From a virus, in IMG/VR virus record IMGVR_UViG_3300032287_003532, positions 1 through 20,120 of that record: 20,120 bases of DNA. One strand, given 5' to 3'. The notes beneath the pieces were generated by a model that was not told where the DNA came from, did no database searches, and saw only the letters and a list, made by a program, of their open reading frames with translations. A program made the translations under genes and the position numbers. This document shows, one piece after another, positions 1 through 9,104 of the stretch. How positions within the stretch are numbered: the first letter of the stretch is position 1; each line of letters begins with the position of its first letter.

Positions 1-1
1 C

Positions 2-490
2 ACCGAACTGAACATGATCGACCGAGCGAAGCAGACGGAAGGGCCTTTATCGAGCTTTGGAGCGGCAAGCAACAACGTCAACAGCCAAATGGAAAAGCTC
101 TGGACGCAAGTTTTATCTTTACTTTTAAAGATGGAACCAGCGCTAACGACGGGGGCGAACGTTGTGTCGGTAACGCTTGCCGAAACTACAAAGATGGTCG
201 CGTTGCTCGATGGCATCCTTGCGATGCTTAAGGCGCAAGCGGCAGCATGGACGGCAACCCCGCTCGATGACGCGGCAGCCGCAGCGCAAGTGGCGAACGC
301 GGTTAATGCGTTTGTGGCCGCACAGAAAGAAGCGACAAAAGCCTGGGCAGAATTACGCGGCGATGACACCACAGGCGTAAACAACGGCGTTCAAGTGATG
401 TTTGCTGATGTCCTATCGGCAGACTTAGACGACCAAGGGAACTTGGTTAAGAAAAAGAAGCACGGTCAAGCGAAAGGAGGCAATCCATAA
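2..490 (+). CDS. C-terminal part of an Ala-rich phage protein (possible tape-measure end)
   Basis: The frame is open to the left edge of the window (T-E-L-N precede the first Met at 14), so this is probably the 3' end of a longer gene, although a start at ATG 14 (158 aa) cannot be excluded. The visible part is helical and Ala-rich: residues around 70-110 counted from Met14 are almost all Ala, Val, Gln, Lys and Asp. It ends in a Lys-rich tail, KKKKHGQAKGGNP. Long Ala-rich helices just before other virion genes suit the end of a tail tape-measure protein, but no specific motif proves it. The TAA stop overlaps the ATG of the next gene (TAATG), so the two are translationally coupled. The function is inferred from composition and position only. 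Confidence 0.6.
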   Translation, partial: TELNMIDRAKQTEGPLSSFGAASNNVNSQMEKLWTQVLSLLLKMEPALTTGANVVSVTLAETTKMVALLDGILAMLKAQAAAWTATPLDDAAAAAQVANAVNAFVAAQKEATKAWAELRGDDTTGVNNGVQVMFADVLSADLDDQGNLVKKKKHGQAKGGNP

Positions 491-2169
491 TGGGAATGTC
501 TCGAGTCACCTACAACGACTATGTGTTTCCTGATCGATCCAACTTCCACATTGTGGAATCGTTCGTTTACGATCCATCCGACAGAACGGTTATTGCAACG
601 CGGTTCTCCCTGCGACTCCAGACAATCATTGTCAATGAGGCAGCGACAGGACCACTAGATTCGTTTAGTTTTGCGGCGAAAGATTACGTCCACTACGCAC
701 GGCAGCGAATCAGCAAAGCGGGTGCTAGGCTAATTATCGAGCATGACGGATTCGGACCAACGCTGGACATAAACGGCGGAGGAGTTAAGGATGTCGCCTG
801 GGGACCAAAACCAAGGGTTATCGATTGGAATCCAGTAGGGCATACAAACTCGGTAGAGGTCACATGGGAAGTCGAATGGCAGATACCGATTTGCGATGGT
901 AGCTCACCACCGAACTTTACTGGATTGTCATCCTTTTCGTATGGCGTGTCTTTTGATATTGACGAACGCGGTTACACGACACGAACCATCAGTGGCAACA
1001 TCCAAATCGCTTTGAGCAGGCAGAACGGCGGGAGAAACTTAGTCGATTCTGTTGACAACTACCGCAATAAAGTCAACTTCGCCAAGCCAACAAACTTTCA
1101 GCGAAGAACCTCTTGGCAGGTATCGGAGGATAAACGGACGGCGAACTTCACAATCGTCGATTCCGAGATTGCATCTCCGAACGCCTGGCCAGCCGGTGTC
1201 GTGAGTATCAATGCTACGCATCGCGCGAGCTGGCAAAGGACTAGCGTTCGTCGGGTGATGAATACGATCTCCGCGACGATCGAGATGTCTCCCGATGAGC
1301 ACAAGGCGCGATCATGGATGATATTTCGTGGGCTAGTCGAAAAGAGAATTGTTTACGCAAAAGCAGGTGAACCGAAAGCGATCTTCATCGAAGCGATCGA
1401 TGTCATCGAAGATATCTTCGAGAACCGCGTATCGTTCCAATTGACCTATCGTGTCATCGGTTCAGGGGAGGAAGTTGGAGCAACAGCGATTTTAACACAG
1501 GGACTGTTCCAGCCTGTCAGCGATGAGATCGATTCCTGGCAAGCGTGGGACGATTCTGTTAAAGCACTGCAACCGTTTCGCGGTCTAAATACAGACCGAG
1601 GCAATGCAGGGTTGCGGCATGAATGGCAGAACGAAAGGCTCGTGGACTTGTGCAACCAGTCTCCACCGGAAACATCGAACTACCCTAAACCACTGACTCC
1701 CCCTAGGGCTTTAACTCCTGTTCTGTGCAATGAAAGACCCGCACCCAATCGCAGTTGGCTATCGTTTGAAGCAACGCTGACCTACTACGAAAATGGTATC
1801 GATCATACTGCCGTCGAAATCAAAGCAAACGACCTGGAACACAAAGAATACAACGCGAATTCCCCTGACGCTGGTTACGCGACCGTAAGTCAAGAAAAAG
1901 CCGAGAGATTCACGGAAGATCAAGCTGGAGTACAGGAGTTTGTGTGGACAGGAAAAGCGGAACGAGTTGGGTATCCGATTAGAAAACCGGGACAGCTCAG
2001 GATAGGAAACAAAACTTACCGTCCGATCGGGAAAGGCATTTTCTCGCAAGCCTATCTCGGTTTGTATTTCTGCCAACCGAAGTATGCAGCGGCATGGAAG
2101 CAACGCTATCGGCTCGTGGAACCAGTTACCACAGTTGAAACGAAAGATGTGAACGGGGGTGTGGAATGA
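490..2169 (+). CDS. Phage structural protein of unknown function (559 aa)
   Basis: I do not recognise a named family. The 559-aa protein has no signal peptide or membrane segment. It is rich in alternating beta-type segments with many aromatic residues (for example the stretch around residues 115-135, VEVTWEVEWQIPICDG), as expected for a virion beta-sandwich protein. The start ATG overlaps the previous stop, and the stop overlaps the next start (ATGA at 2166-2169), so it is embedded in the late operon. A tail or baseplate role fits its place directly before the portal block, but that is inferred from position. Coding is supported by the length of the uninterrupted frame and the perfect junctions at both ends. 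Confidence 0.8.
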   Translation: MGMSRVTYNDYVFPDRSNFHIVESFVYDPSDRTVIATRFSLRLQTIIVNEAATGPLDSFSFAAKDYVHYARQRISKAGARLIIEHDGFGPTLDINGGGVKDVAWGPKPRVIDWNPVGHTNSVEVTWEVEWQIPICDGSSPPNFTGLSSFSYGVSFDIDERGYTTRTISGNIQIALSRQNGGRNLVDSVDNYRNKVNFAKPTNFQRRTSWQVSEDKRTANFTIVDSEIASPNAWPAGVVSINATHRASWQRTSVRRVMNTISATIEMSPDEHKARSWMIFRGLVEKRIVYAKAGEPKAIFIEAIDVIEDIFENRVSFQLTYRVIGSGEEVGATAILTQGLFQPVSDEIDSWQAWDDSVKALQPFRGLNTDRGNAGLRHEWQNERLVDLCNQSPPETSNYPKPLTPPRALTPVLCNERPAPNRSWLSFEATLTYYENGIDHTAVEIKANDLEHKEYNANSPDAGYATVSQEKAERFTEDQAGVQEFVWTGKAERVGYPIRKPGQLRIGNKTYRPIGKGIFSQAYLGLYFCQPKYAAAWKQRYRLVEPVTTVETKDVNGGVE

Positions 2170-2663
2170 TTGTCAGCATCGAAAACACAACCATGACGCT
2201 ATCGCTCGTCAAGGTGTCTCGAGAACTGTCGAGTTTGTCAGCGAATTTGCAGGTTACTAGCAACAAGATGCGTCCTACACTGTCGTTTCTAAGAAACGTA
2301 GTCGAGTGGATGCAAAAGCAAGGGATACACGACGCGACCATCACATCCGCATGGCAACTTTGGAAAGTAGTCTCGGATGCTACAAACCTGGCACGGTCGA
2401 ACGAGGAACCGAACGCCGAGGTTGCGTATTGGTATGGCGTCGATCCGCATGCGATCAGCGAGTCGCAGCAACTTGGGTTACTCGAAAATTTGCCTAAACT
2501 TATTGCGCAAGAACGAATCTATCACGGCAACTATTCGCCATCGGATCCGGCTGGAGTCTACGCATTGTTTATGTCTGCGTTCGATGATGAGAACGTAGCA
2601 CGCAAAGCACAATTGGAAGCAGCCAAGCACATGGTCGATGCAGCAACAAAGAGGTTGAAGTAA
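2166..2663 (+). CDS. Unknown phage protein (165 aa)
   Basis: A mostly helical 165-aa protein without recognised domains, signal peptide or membrane segment. It begins at the ATGA overlap with the preceding gene and its TAA shares a base with the ATG of the portal fusion at 2663 (TAATG), so all three appear to be translated in a chain. The C-terminal third is an amphipathic helix rich in Ala and Lys (residues about 140-165). Sitting directly upstream of the portal it could be a head-tail connection or portal-associated factor, but there is no motif to support that. What is certain is only that it is a real gene in the operon. Confidence 0.75.
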   Translation: MIVSIENTTMTLSLVKVSRELSSLSANLQVTSNKMRPTLSFLRNVVEWMQKQGIHDATITSAWQLWKVVSDATNLARSNEEPNAEVAYWYGVDPHAISESQQLGLLENLPKLIAQERIYHGNYSPSDPAGVYALFMSAFDDENVARKAQLEAAKHMVDAATKRLK

Positions 2664-5600
2664 TGTCACTCACGGAACGAGCGCTAGCCGTCCTAAAACA
2701 ATGGACGACTAAAACCAACGAGCCTGGCAAACTGCCATTGCCTACCGAGAAGGAACGCAAGACTCGACAACATACGCATAGTTATGTCCATCAGGACTGG
2801 TACATGCACGCTCGAGACTTGCCTCTGTTTACGTTCCAGACGATTCGGGAAATGCTCAGGGATCCACAGGTGCGGCTATGTCTTGCGATGCGCCAAGCTC
2901 CTATCTTTGGAGTTGAGTTCGCTTACATCGACGGCGTTGGCCAAGACGGCAAGCCTACTTGGGTGCCAGGCGTGAAAGCACGAAACCCGATTGTCGCGGC
3001 ATGGGTGCAAAGGCAACTGCAAACAATTTGGAACAGCTATTTACCGCACTTGCTCGCGTCTCAAACATGGGGTTGGGCAGGCGGCGAAGTTACGCTTCGG
3101 TTGACCGAATCGAACCTCATTGAAATCGATACGCTTCATCCGAGACACCCTAAAGATATTCGCATGCTCGAGCTGCACAGTAGCGGGGATCCATGGGGAA
3201 TCGAGGTGAAGAACGTTGCGGGTGAAGGAACCGTACAACTTCCTTTCCCTTACAGTTACTTCGTTCGATTCCGACCAGAGAACGGAGAGAAGTACAGTAG
3301 CTCGGTATTGATCGGTGCGTATTCGCCATGGGCAGACAAGTGGCTAAACGGTGCGGCGCTCGATACACGACGACTCTACATGCACAAAGACGCCTACGGT
3401 GGCATGAAAGTAGGCTACCCTAGCGACCAGCAAGTTTACGTGAACGGACCAGATAGGGATCCTGTTCCCGCGCGAGACGTAGCGCTTCAGATTGCGGAAC
3501 AACGCTACTCGGGTGGAACGGTAGTCTATCCGACCGACCACGACATGAACGGAAATGCAAAGTGGACTATCGACGATGCAACGGTCGCAAGTAATCCACA
3601 GCATATCCTTCAGTATCCGAAAGACCTCGACAACGAGATTCGCCAAGGGCTCGAGATTCCAGACGGAGCGATCAGCAACGATGGAAGCGGCGCATGGGAG
3701 GGTAAATCGATTCCACTCGCAGCGTTCTTCTCGGGGCTTGATACTTGGGTCACGCAAATACTTTGCGATATCAGGAAAACCCTAGACCCGCTCGTTCTGT
3801 TGAACTGGGGTACGGCAGAAGAGTACGAGATCACTCACAAGCCTCTCGGACTCCAAGCCATGGAGCAGCAAGGGGCGAAACGTGACGGCAATGGCGCGAT
3901 GGGTCCAATGGATCCAATGCAGCAACAACAAATGGATCAGCAATCCGATCCGTATCGAATGTCCATCGATCCAGTAGCAGCCGTAGGACGCGGGGCATTG
4001 AAAGCGGTCGATGTTGTCAAAGCAGCCAGGACAGCTCTAGGGTATGACACCGACATCACGACCATGGCGGCCATGAGAGCGCCAAAGGGGTACTCGAAGG
4101 ACAACCCTCTGGTTATCAACAACAAGCCCTACGTGGGTGGAATGTATATTCCAGGCGATCAACTGGAGCACGCGACCGGCGAACAGATGGAGGAAATCAA
4201 GTCGGGGGTGAAGAAAGCAGATACTCCCGCCATTGAAGAAAAACCAAGCGATATCAAGCCAGAATCACCAAAGTACGAAGCGGTCGAGACTGGACCAGGA
4301 ACTGCGCACGAAAAGACATCGAAACTCATCGCAAACAGGCGAAGCGTAAAGCTGAAGGATGGGCACGCTATCAAAGTGCAATACGATCGCTCGAGCAGAG
4401 ACAATACAGGCTATCGCGTAACGCACACGGATCCTGACAAAAACAAAACAGAACATCCCGAACGATTCGCTACCCTCGAGGAAGCCGCGAGTTTTGCTGC
4501 GACGATGCTGCAAAACAAACAGAGAGAAGCGAAATCGCAAAAACAAGAAGCGGAACCAACCAAACCCGCTCAATCCAAGCCTATCGCTACAACGCGAGAA
4601 AATGGAACTCCAGTCGATCCGACATCGAAGGACGTATTTACAGTCCCTGTCGGTTCTCTCAAGACGGACGCAAAGAGATTCCAGTACAAAGTCAAGGATA
4701 TCGACGCGGACGGGGTAACGCAGGAATTGAAGAGTGTTGGGAAGTGGAACCATGAACTCGCTGGCGTTTTGTTGGTGTGGAGAGATCCTGAGAATGGAAT
4801 TGACTATGTGGTGAATGGTCACCATCGCCATGATTTAGCGAATCGACTCAGGGCGGATTTCCTCAATGTGCGATACATCGACGCAAAAGATGCACTGGAA
4901 GCACGAGCCCGCGGCGCTCTAGCAAACATCGCAGAGGGCAGAGGATCCTCGATTGATGCGGCTAAGTATTTGCGTGATACGGGTCACGATGTTGAGCACT
5001 TAAAAAACGCTGGCATAAGCCTATCTGGCAAGGTTGCATTCGAAGCGACGATCCTCAAAAACCTTGCTGACAAACCGTTCCAGATGGTAACGCAGGGAAC
5101 CCTCGAGGAATCCAAAGCGATCGCAGTAGCGAAGCACTTGAAAGACCACGATCTCCAAAACGCACTGTTCAAGAAACTCGAGGACAGGGAAGAAGACGGA
5201 AAGGAATGGAACACTCGAGAGATTGAAACAGCCGCCAAGAAAATGGGCAACGCTGGAAAGTATGTTGAGAAAGGACAAGATTTGTTTGGAATGTTCGAGG
5301 ATGAACACTCAACATTTGACCAAGAAGTGGAATTAGAGGCGCATGTTGCAAGATTCCTCGGGCAAGAAGCGAGAGACTTCCGAGCTATTTCCAGCCAGAA
5401 ACGTGCAGACCGTGTTTCGGATGCAGGTAACACACTTGCCGTCGATGAGAACCTGAAGCGAGCCATCGCAGCCGAAGCAGCCGCGGCAAACTTTGAACGC
5501 GAAGCTGGATTGCGTGGTCCGATCTCAGCATTGATTAAAGAACATGCGGCAGAGTTAGCGCAGGCGAAAACGAAAAAGCAAAAGGAAGCCGTCAAGGAAA

Positions 5601-7069
5601 AGACGTTCGCGGCCATAAAGGAAGCGCAACGAGCCATGGGAGAAGGCAGTTCGCAGGCGATCGCGGAATCAGCAAGTAAGCCGCCAAGCGACGCCCGCGC
5701 TGCAGCTATGTCAAAGTTTGAAGAACGCAACAATCCAATCCAATCCCCTGGCATTTCCATGCCGTCACCCACCAAGCCAATCGACGAAGCCGATGAAGGA
5801 GACCAACTCGGGCTATTCGGCGAAGCATTCAAGGCACCTTCGAAGAAATCTAACCTCAAGGTTGAAGATCCAACGAGAGCGAGACAGGGCGGATTGTTCG
5901 ATACGAAGGGGAACGCCGATCAAATGGATTTGTTTGGTGATGGTGTCATGCCAGACGATTTGGTCTACAAACCGCAGCCTGAACCAGCAAAGCCCGAGGA
6001 ACCACAGCAACCGAAGGACAACGACGGAAATGAATTCGCGCCTGGCGTTTCTTATGGTTCCATTCCAACCTCCGCAGCTTATAACGCTCACCGCAATACA
6101 AGTTTTTCTCCAGAACGGAGAGCAAAACAACGCCAAGAAGATTTCGCCCATGAATTGAACGCAACATACGCAAGTCTTAAACGATCTGCTAAAGGGGATG
6201 AAAACAAGCTCCAGATCCTAGAAACTGAATGGCCTCGTTATTTGGAGCGAGCAAAAGCCAATTACCTAGCAGCACTGAGCGCCGATAGTCGAACCGCTTC
6301 CACGATGATAACGGGAGGCTCGAATTTCAACGTAGCACGCAACCGGAAAAAACTGGACGCAGCCCAAAACAAATGGGAAGCGTACAGCGAACACAGCGAC
6401 AAGGGAGAGTCGGCTATCTGGAAAATGATGCACCCTGAGTTAGCTCCCAAGAAAATTGGTGGCGCTGACACCGGAAGCTATATCGAAAAGGAAATCGCTC
6501 GAAGGCAAAAAATTCAAGACGACATGAAGACGGTAAATAAGGTTCTTCAAAAGGCTGGAATCTTTGGATACAACCGCCAAGGAGTGGCGTATGCGGCTGG
6601 TCACACACCGGAAACCACCGTTCAAAAGCTCATGGAAATCGAGGGGATGGACGAAGCTACAGCAAGGCAATTGATTCGCCCCGATGTAATGGGTCACATT
6701 GGTCACGAAAGCTACATGCTCACGAACAACAACGCCAATTTGCAGCGGTATAAAAAACAAGCGCAAAAGCAATTGGCATTCGAAAGGGAGGCAGAAGCAG
6801 CCTCCGAAAGTGGCGATGAAGCAACTTCCCACCAATTTGACGGCGGCATGGTGCATTTAGATTACGATGACAATAGAATCCGAATCGTTCACGACACGAA
6901 GCCGTCGAAGGAAGTGATTTCCAATCTAAAATCCAACGGGTTCAAGTGGTCGCCGAAAAACAACGCATGGCAACGCCAATTGACTAGGGCGGCAAAATTC
7001 GCTGCTCACAGCATAACGGGCGTAGAGCTTGAGAAACTGACACCGAAAGGAAACAATGACAATGAGTAA
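2663..7069 (+). CDS. Giant fusion: DUF935-like phage portal + ParB/DdrB-like domain + polyvalent C-terminal module
   Basis: 1468 aa, about three times a normal portal. Residues 1-400 resemble Mu gp29/DUF935-type portals (DPQVRLCLAMRQAPI at 67-81, then MHKDAYGG, YPKDLD and an AWEGKSIPLAAFF stretch). A Met/Gln-rich linker (about 400-430) follows. Residues about 659-770 look ParB/DdrB-like, with the core NGHHRHDLA at 718-726. Residues about 850-1100 contain QDLF, QLGLF, QGGLF and QMDLF motifs resembling sliding-clamp-binding peptides. Residues about 1140-1450 match a module known from phage and plasmid giant proteins: SNFNVARNRKKLD, LTNNNANLQR (1353-1362) and GFKWSPKNNAWQRQLT (1426-1441). Portals form the DNA entry/exit ring of the head; ParB-type and polyvalent domains often act on DNA or host factors after entry. 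No frameshift or stop breaks the fusion. The portal assignment is fairly confident; activity of the downstream domains is inferred. Confidence 0.7.
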   Translation: MSLTERALAVLKQWTTKTNEPGKLPLPTEKERKTRQHTHSYVHQDWYMHARDLPLFTFQTIREMLRDPQVRLCLAMRQAPIFGVEFAYIDGVGQDGKPTWVPGVKARNPIVAAWVQRQLQTIWNSYLPHLLASQTWGWAGGEVTLRLTESNLIEIDTLHPRHPKDIRMLELHSSGDPWGIEVKNVAGEGTVQLPFPYSYFVRFRPENGEKYSSSVLIGAYSPWADKWLNGAALDTRRLYMHKDAYGGMKVGYPSDQQVYVNGPDRDPVPARDVALQIAEQRYSGGTVVYPTDHDMNGNAKWTIDDATVASNPQHILQYPKDLDNEIRQGLEIPDGAISNDGSGAWEGKSIPLAAFFSGLDTWVTQILCDIRKTLDPLVLLNWGTAEEYEITHKPLGLQAMEQQGAKRDGNGAMGPMDPMQQQQMDQQSDPYRMSIDPVAAVGRGALKAVDVVKAARTALGYDTDITTMAAMRAPKGYSKDNPLVINNKPYVGGMYIPGDQLEHATGEQMEEIKSGVKKADTPAIEEKPSDIKPESPKYEAVETGPGTAHEKTSKLIANRRSVKLKDGHAIKVQYDRSSRDNTGYRVTHTDPDKNKTEHPERFATLEEAASFAATMLQNKQREAKSQKQEAEPTKPAQSKPIATTRENGTPVDPTSKDVFTVPVGSLKTDAKRFQYKVKDIDADGVTQELKSVGKWNHELAGVLLVWRDPENGIDYVVNGHHRHDLANRLRADFLNVRYIDAKDALEARARGALANIAEGRGSSIDAAKYLRDTGHDVEHLKNAGISLSGKVAFEATILKNLADKPFQMVTQGTLEESKAIAVAKHLKDHDLQNALFKKLEDREEDGKEWNTREIETAAKKMGNAGKYVEKGQDLFGMFEDEHSTFDQEVELEAHVARFLGQEARDFRAISSQKRADRVSDAGNTLAVDENLKRAIAAEAAAANFEREAGLRGPISALIKEHAAELAQAKTKKQKEAVKEKTFAAIKEAQRAMGEGSSQAIAESASKPPSDARAAAMSKFEERNNPIQSPGISMPSPTKPIDEADEGDQLGLFGEAFKAPSKKSNLKVEDPTRARQGGLFDTKGNADQMDLFGDGVMPDDLVYKPQPEPAKPEEPQQPKDNDGNEFAPGVSYGSIPTSAAYNAHRNTSFSPERRAKQRQEDFAHELNATYASLKRSAKGDENKLQILETEWPRYLERAKANYLAALSADSRTASTMITGGSNFNVARNRKKLDAAQNKWEAYSEHSDKGESAIWKMMHPELAPKKIGGADTGSYIEKEIARRQKIQDDMKTVNKVLQKAGIFGYNRQGVAYAAGHTPETTVQKLMEIEGMDEATARQLIRPDVMGHIGHESYMLTNNNANLQRYKKQAQKQLAFEREAEAASESGDEATSHQFDGGMVHLDYDDNRIRIVHDTKPSKEVISNLKSNGFKWSPKNNAWQRQLTRAAKFAAHSITGVELEKLTPKGNNDNE

Positions 7070-8795
7070 CGAACCCAATAAGCGTAGCGAGTGGTGGATG
7101 ACCCCTGAGCAAACCGCAAGAGTTGAAGCAGGTCACCGCGAAATGGTAGCTATTCAAGCGCTGAATCTACCTGTCATTCCGCTTCCGCCAAAGAAAAGGG
7201 ACTGGATAAAAGAGGCAGAGAAACTCCGCTACACAAGGCCACATGCTTGGGAACAGTTGTACTCGGACTCGATCGAAATTATCGATCCTGATTTGTTCGA
7301 GGAACTCAACCAAAGCGGCGAGTTTGATGCGTTCGTGAAAGTCAAAGTCTCGGAGGCCTTGGATTCTTACCAACTGTATTTGCATAACGACATGGATCCC
7401 CAGAGAGCCAAAGAACTGGCGCTCAGTGAACTGATGGGAATGGATACAGATGACGACGATGAAGGAGAAGACGATGAGGACATGGATCCGATGGAATGGG
7501 ATGACGAGGACGACGAAGAGGAAGACAAGCCAAAGCGCATGGCACTCCAAGTCGGGACCACGATCAACAAGAACGGGCAACAGTATCGCCTCAATGAAAA
7601 CCACCGCTGGACGAAAGTGGAGCGTGCTGGGCAATCCGCACCACAGACGGCTAGACCGCAACAACAGCAACAGCAGCCACAGAAACCGCAACAACCTCAG
7701 CCACAGCGACCAGTAAAGCCAAACGCGGCACCAAAACCGCAAAACAGGGCTCCGCAAGCTCCCATCGCTCCAGCTCAACCGAAACCACAGGCAGCGCCGC
7801 AAGCTAGCCAATCGGTATTCCAGGGGCAGCACAACCCGCAAGTCGATTCCGATCCGAATCACGATGGTATAACGGACCGCGCTCGAGTTGGTGTTCCGGC
7901 GTTCGATGTACCTCCACCACCGAAGCGAGTGACGCGAATCCCTGGATTGACGGGCGTGGCGAAACGTGCCGAATCGCACTTTGCTGAGGCATTCGAGAAG
8001 GATCCTGATTCGCTGACCGATGAAGCGGTCATTATGTTCACTGCACACTCGGAACCAGGAAAGCCCGTTACATTCGAGACGGATGCGTGCAAAAAGCAGT
8101 CTCCTTTCTGGAACTCCGCAGACTTGGATGAAGACCTAGAGCAAAGAGCAAAAAACCGAGCAACACTAAATCTTTCGCTACACCAGACGGCTAACGCAAT
8201 TTGCAAGCGTGCATTTGTCAAGCATCTGGACACTATTCCCGAGGGTTCGGAGATCCTGGTTACGGTAGGAGGATGCGGGGCTGGAAAAGGCTACGCGCTC
8301 AAAAACGTTCCGCAAGCCTTGGAAATGAAGAACCGCGCGGCAGTCGTTTGGGATTCGGCTGGAGATCAGAACGCCACGGAAAACCCTTGGATTCTACAGG
8401 AAGCTCGCAAGCGTGGTCTAAAAGTAAACTACGTGTTCGTCCATGCCGATCCTAATACCCAATGGGCTAATCCCGAACGCGGAGTTGTAAAGCGTGCTCA
8501 GGATCCAAACGACGGGCGAATGGTCGATGCGATGGTATTTGCGGATTCGTATGCGATCGGTGCAAAGAACCATCATGCGTTCGCTGAAAAGCACAAGAAC
8601 GACGGCGACGTAAGGTGCGTCTATCTCGTCAACGGAGCACAACCAAAGCTACTTGATACAATGCCACCAGAGGCATTGAAAGTCGATAGGCGAGCGCTTG
8701 CGAAGTTCGCCGTAGATTATGTGAACGGAAACCCCGATGTTCCTGAGCACATTCGCAAGGGTGCAACGGACGGTGTAAAGATTTGGCAAGACTAA
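7056..8795 (+). CDS. Zeta-toxin-like P-loop protein with acidic and Pro/Gln-rich linker
   Basis: 579 aa in three parts. An N-terminal helical region (1-125) is followed by a strongly acidic stretch (about 129-157, mostly D and E). A Pro/Gln-rich disordered linker (about 190-250) comes next. The C-terminal domain (about 300-579) has a Walker A motif GGCGAGKG at 405-412, then VWDSAGDQ and a VNYVFVHADP...PERGVVKRAQ...GRMVDAMVFADSY segment typical of zeta/PezT-like kinases in phage proteins. Canonical zeta toxins phosphorylate UDP-N-acetylglucosamine; whether this one does is unknown, and no epsilon-type antitoxin gene is seen beside it. The first ATG (7056) overlaps the portal-fusion stop; a second in-frame ATG at 7062 lies better spaced from AAAGGA at 7046-7051, so the true start may be two codons later. 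It probably acts as an injected or head-associated effector, given its place between portal and head genes. Confidence 0.75.
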   Translation: MTMSNEPNKRSEWWMTPEQTARVEAGHREMVAIQALNLPVIPLPPKKRDWIKEAEKLRYTRPHAWEQLYSDSIEIIDPDLFEELNQSGEFDAFVKVKVSEALDSYQLYLHNDMDPQRAKELALSELMGMDTDDDDEGEDDEDMDPMEWDDEDDEEEDKPKRMALQVGTTINKNGQQYRLNENHRWTKVERAGQSAPQTARPQQQQQQPQKPQQPQPQRPVKPNAAPKPQNRAPQAPIAPAQPKPQAAPQASQSVFQGQHNPQVDSDPNHDGITDRARVGVPAFDVPPPPKRVTRIPGLTGVAKRAESHFAEAFEKDPDSLTDEAVIMFTAHSEPGKPVTFETDACKKQSPFWNSADLDEDLEQRAKNRATLNLSLHQTANAICKRAFVKHLDTIPEGSEILVTVGGCGAGKGYALKNVPQALEMKNRAAVVWDSAGDQNATENPWILQEARKRGLKVNYVFVHADPNTQWANPERGVVKRAQDPNDGRMVDAMVFADSYAIGAKNHHAFAEKHKNDGDVRCVYLVNGAQPKLLDTMPPEALKVDRRALAKFAVDYVNGNPDVPEHIRKGATDGVKIWQD

Positions 8796-9103
8796 TGGAC
8801 CAACAACCGAAAATATCAGCATTGCCCGAAGACTTCTGGGCGGAAGAAGATCAACGTAGCCAAGAACTAGATTCCTTCTTGAAGGAAAACAAAATGGGCG
8901 GCTACGCATCAGAACTGCCACCGGATGCATACGCGGAAGACGACGATACAGAATCTCCCGCGCAAACCGACGAAACGGCACCAACGGACGACGATGAAGC
9001 GGAATCGGCAGAAACACCCACCGAGGAAGCTGGAGATCAACCCGTCGAGATTAGCGACATTGACGAGGCTGTAAACGAACTGACAAAACGAAAGCCAATG
9101 TGA
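8795..9103 (+). CDS. Small acidic phage protein with C-terminal RKPM tag
   Basis: I chose ATG 8795 because it overlaps the preceding TAA (TAATG), the junction type used twice earlier in this operon; a TTG at 8783 would add four residues. The 102-aa product is very acidic in its middle (runs of D, E and T) and probably disordered. It ends in AVNELTKRKPM. The next gene ends in AVEKLTIRKPM, so the two share a C-terminal tag although the rest of their sequences do not look alike. Between portal and gpF-like genes a scaffold- or assembly-related role is possible; that is a guess. No known family was recognised. Confidence 0.7.
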   Translation: MDQQPKISALPEDFWAEEDQRSQELDSFLKENKMGGYASELPPDAYAEDDDTESPAQTDETAPTDDDEAESAETPTEEAGDQPVEISDIDEAVNELTKRKPM

Positions 9104-9104
9104 G

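Noticed and set aside
4984-5859. 291-aa open frame on the minus strand
   Set aside because: Antisense to the portal fusion, made of Ser/Ala/Phe-rich translation of its Lys/Glu/Ala codons; no ribosome site or motif.
7650-7730. CAA/CAG-rich run as a microsatellite or CRISPR-like repeat
   Set aside because: It encodes the Pro/Gln linker with mixed codons; no regular repeat and spacer pattern.
7167-8048. 293-aa open frame on the minus strand
   Set aside because: Antisense to the zeta-like gene; low-complexity Leu/Arg/Trp sequence mirrors the acidic and Pro/Gln region.
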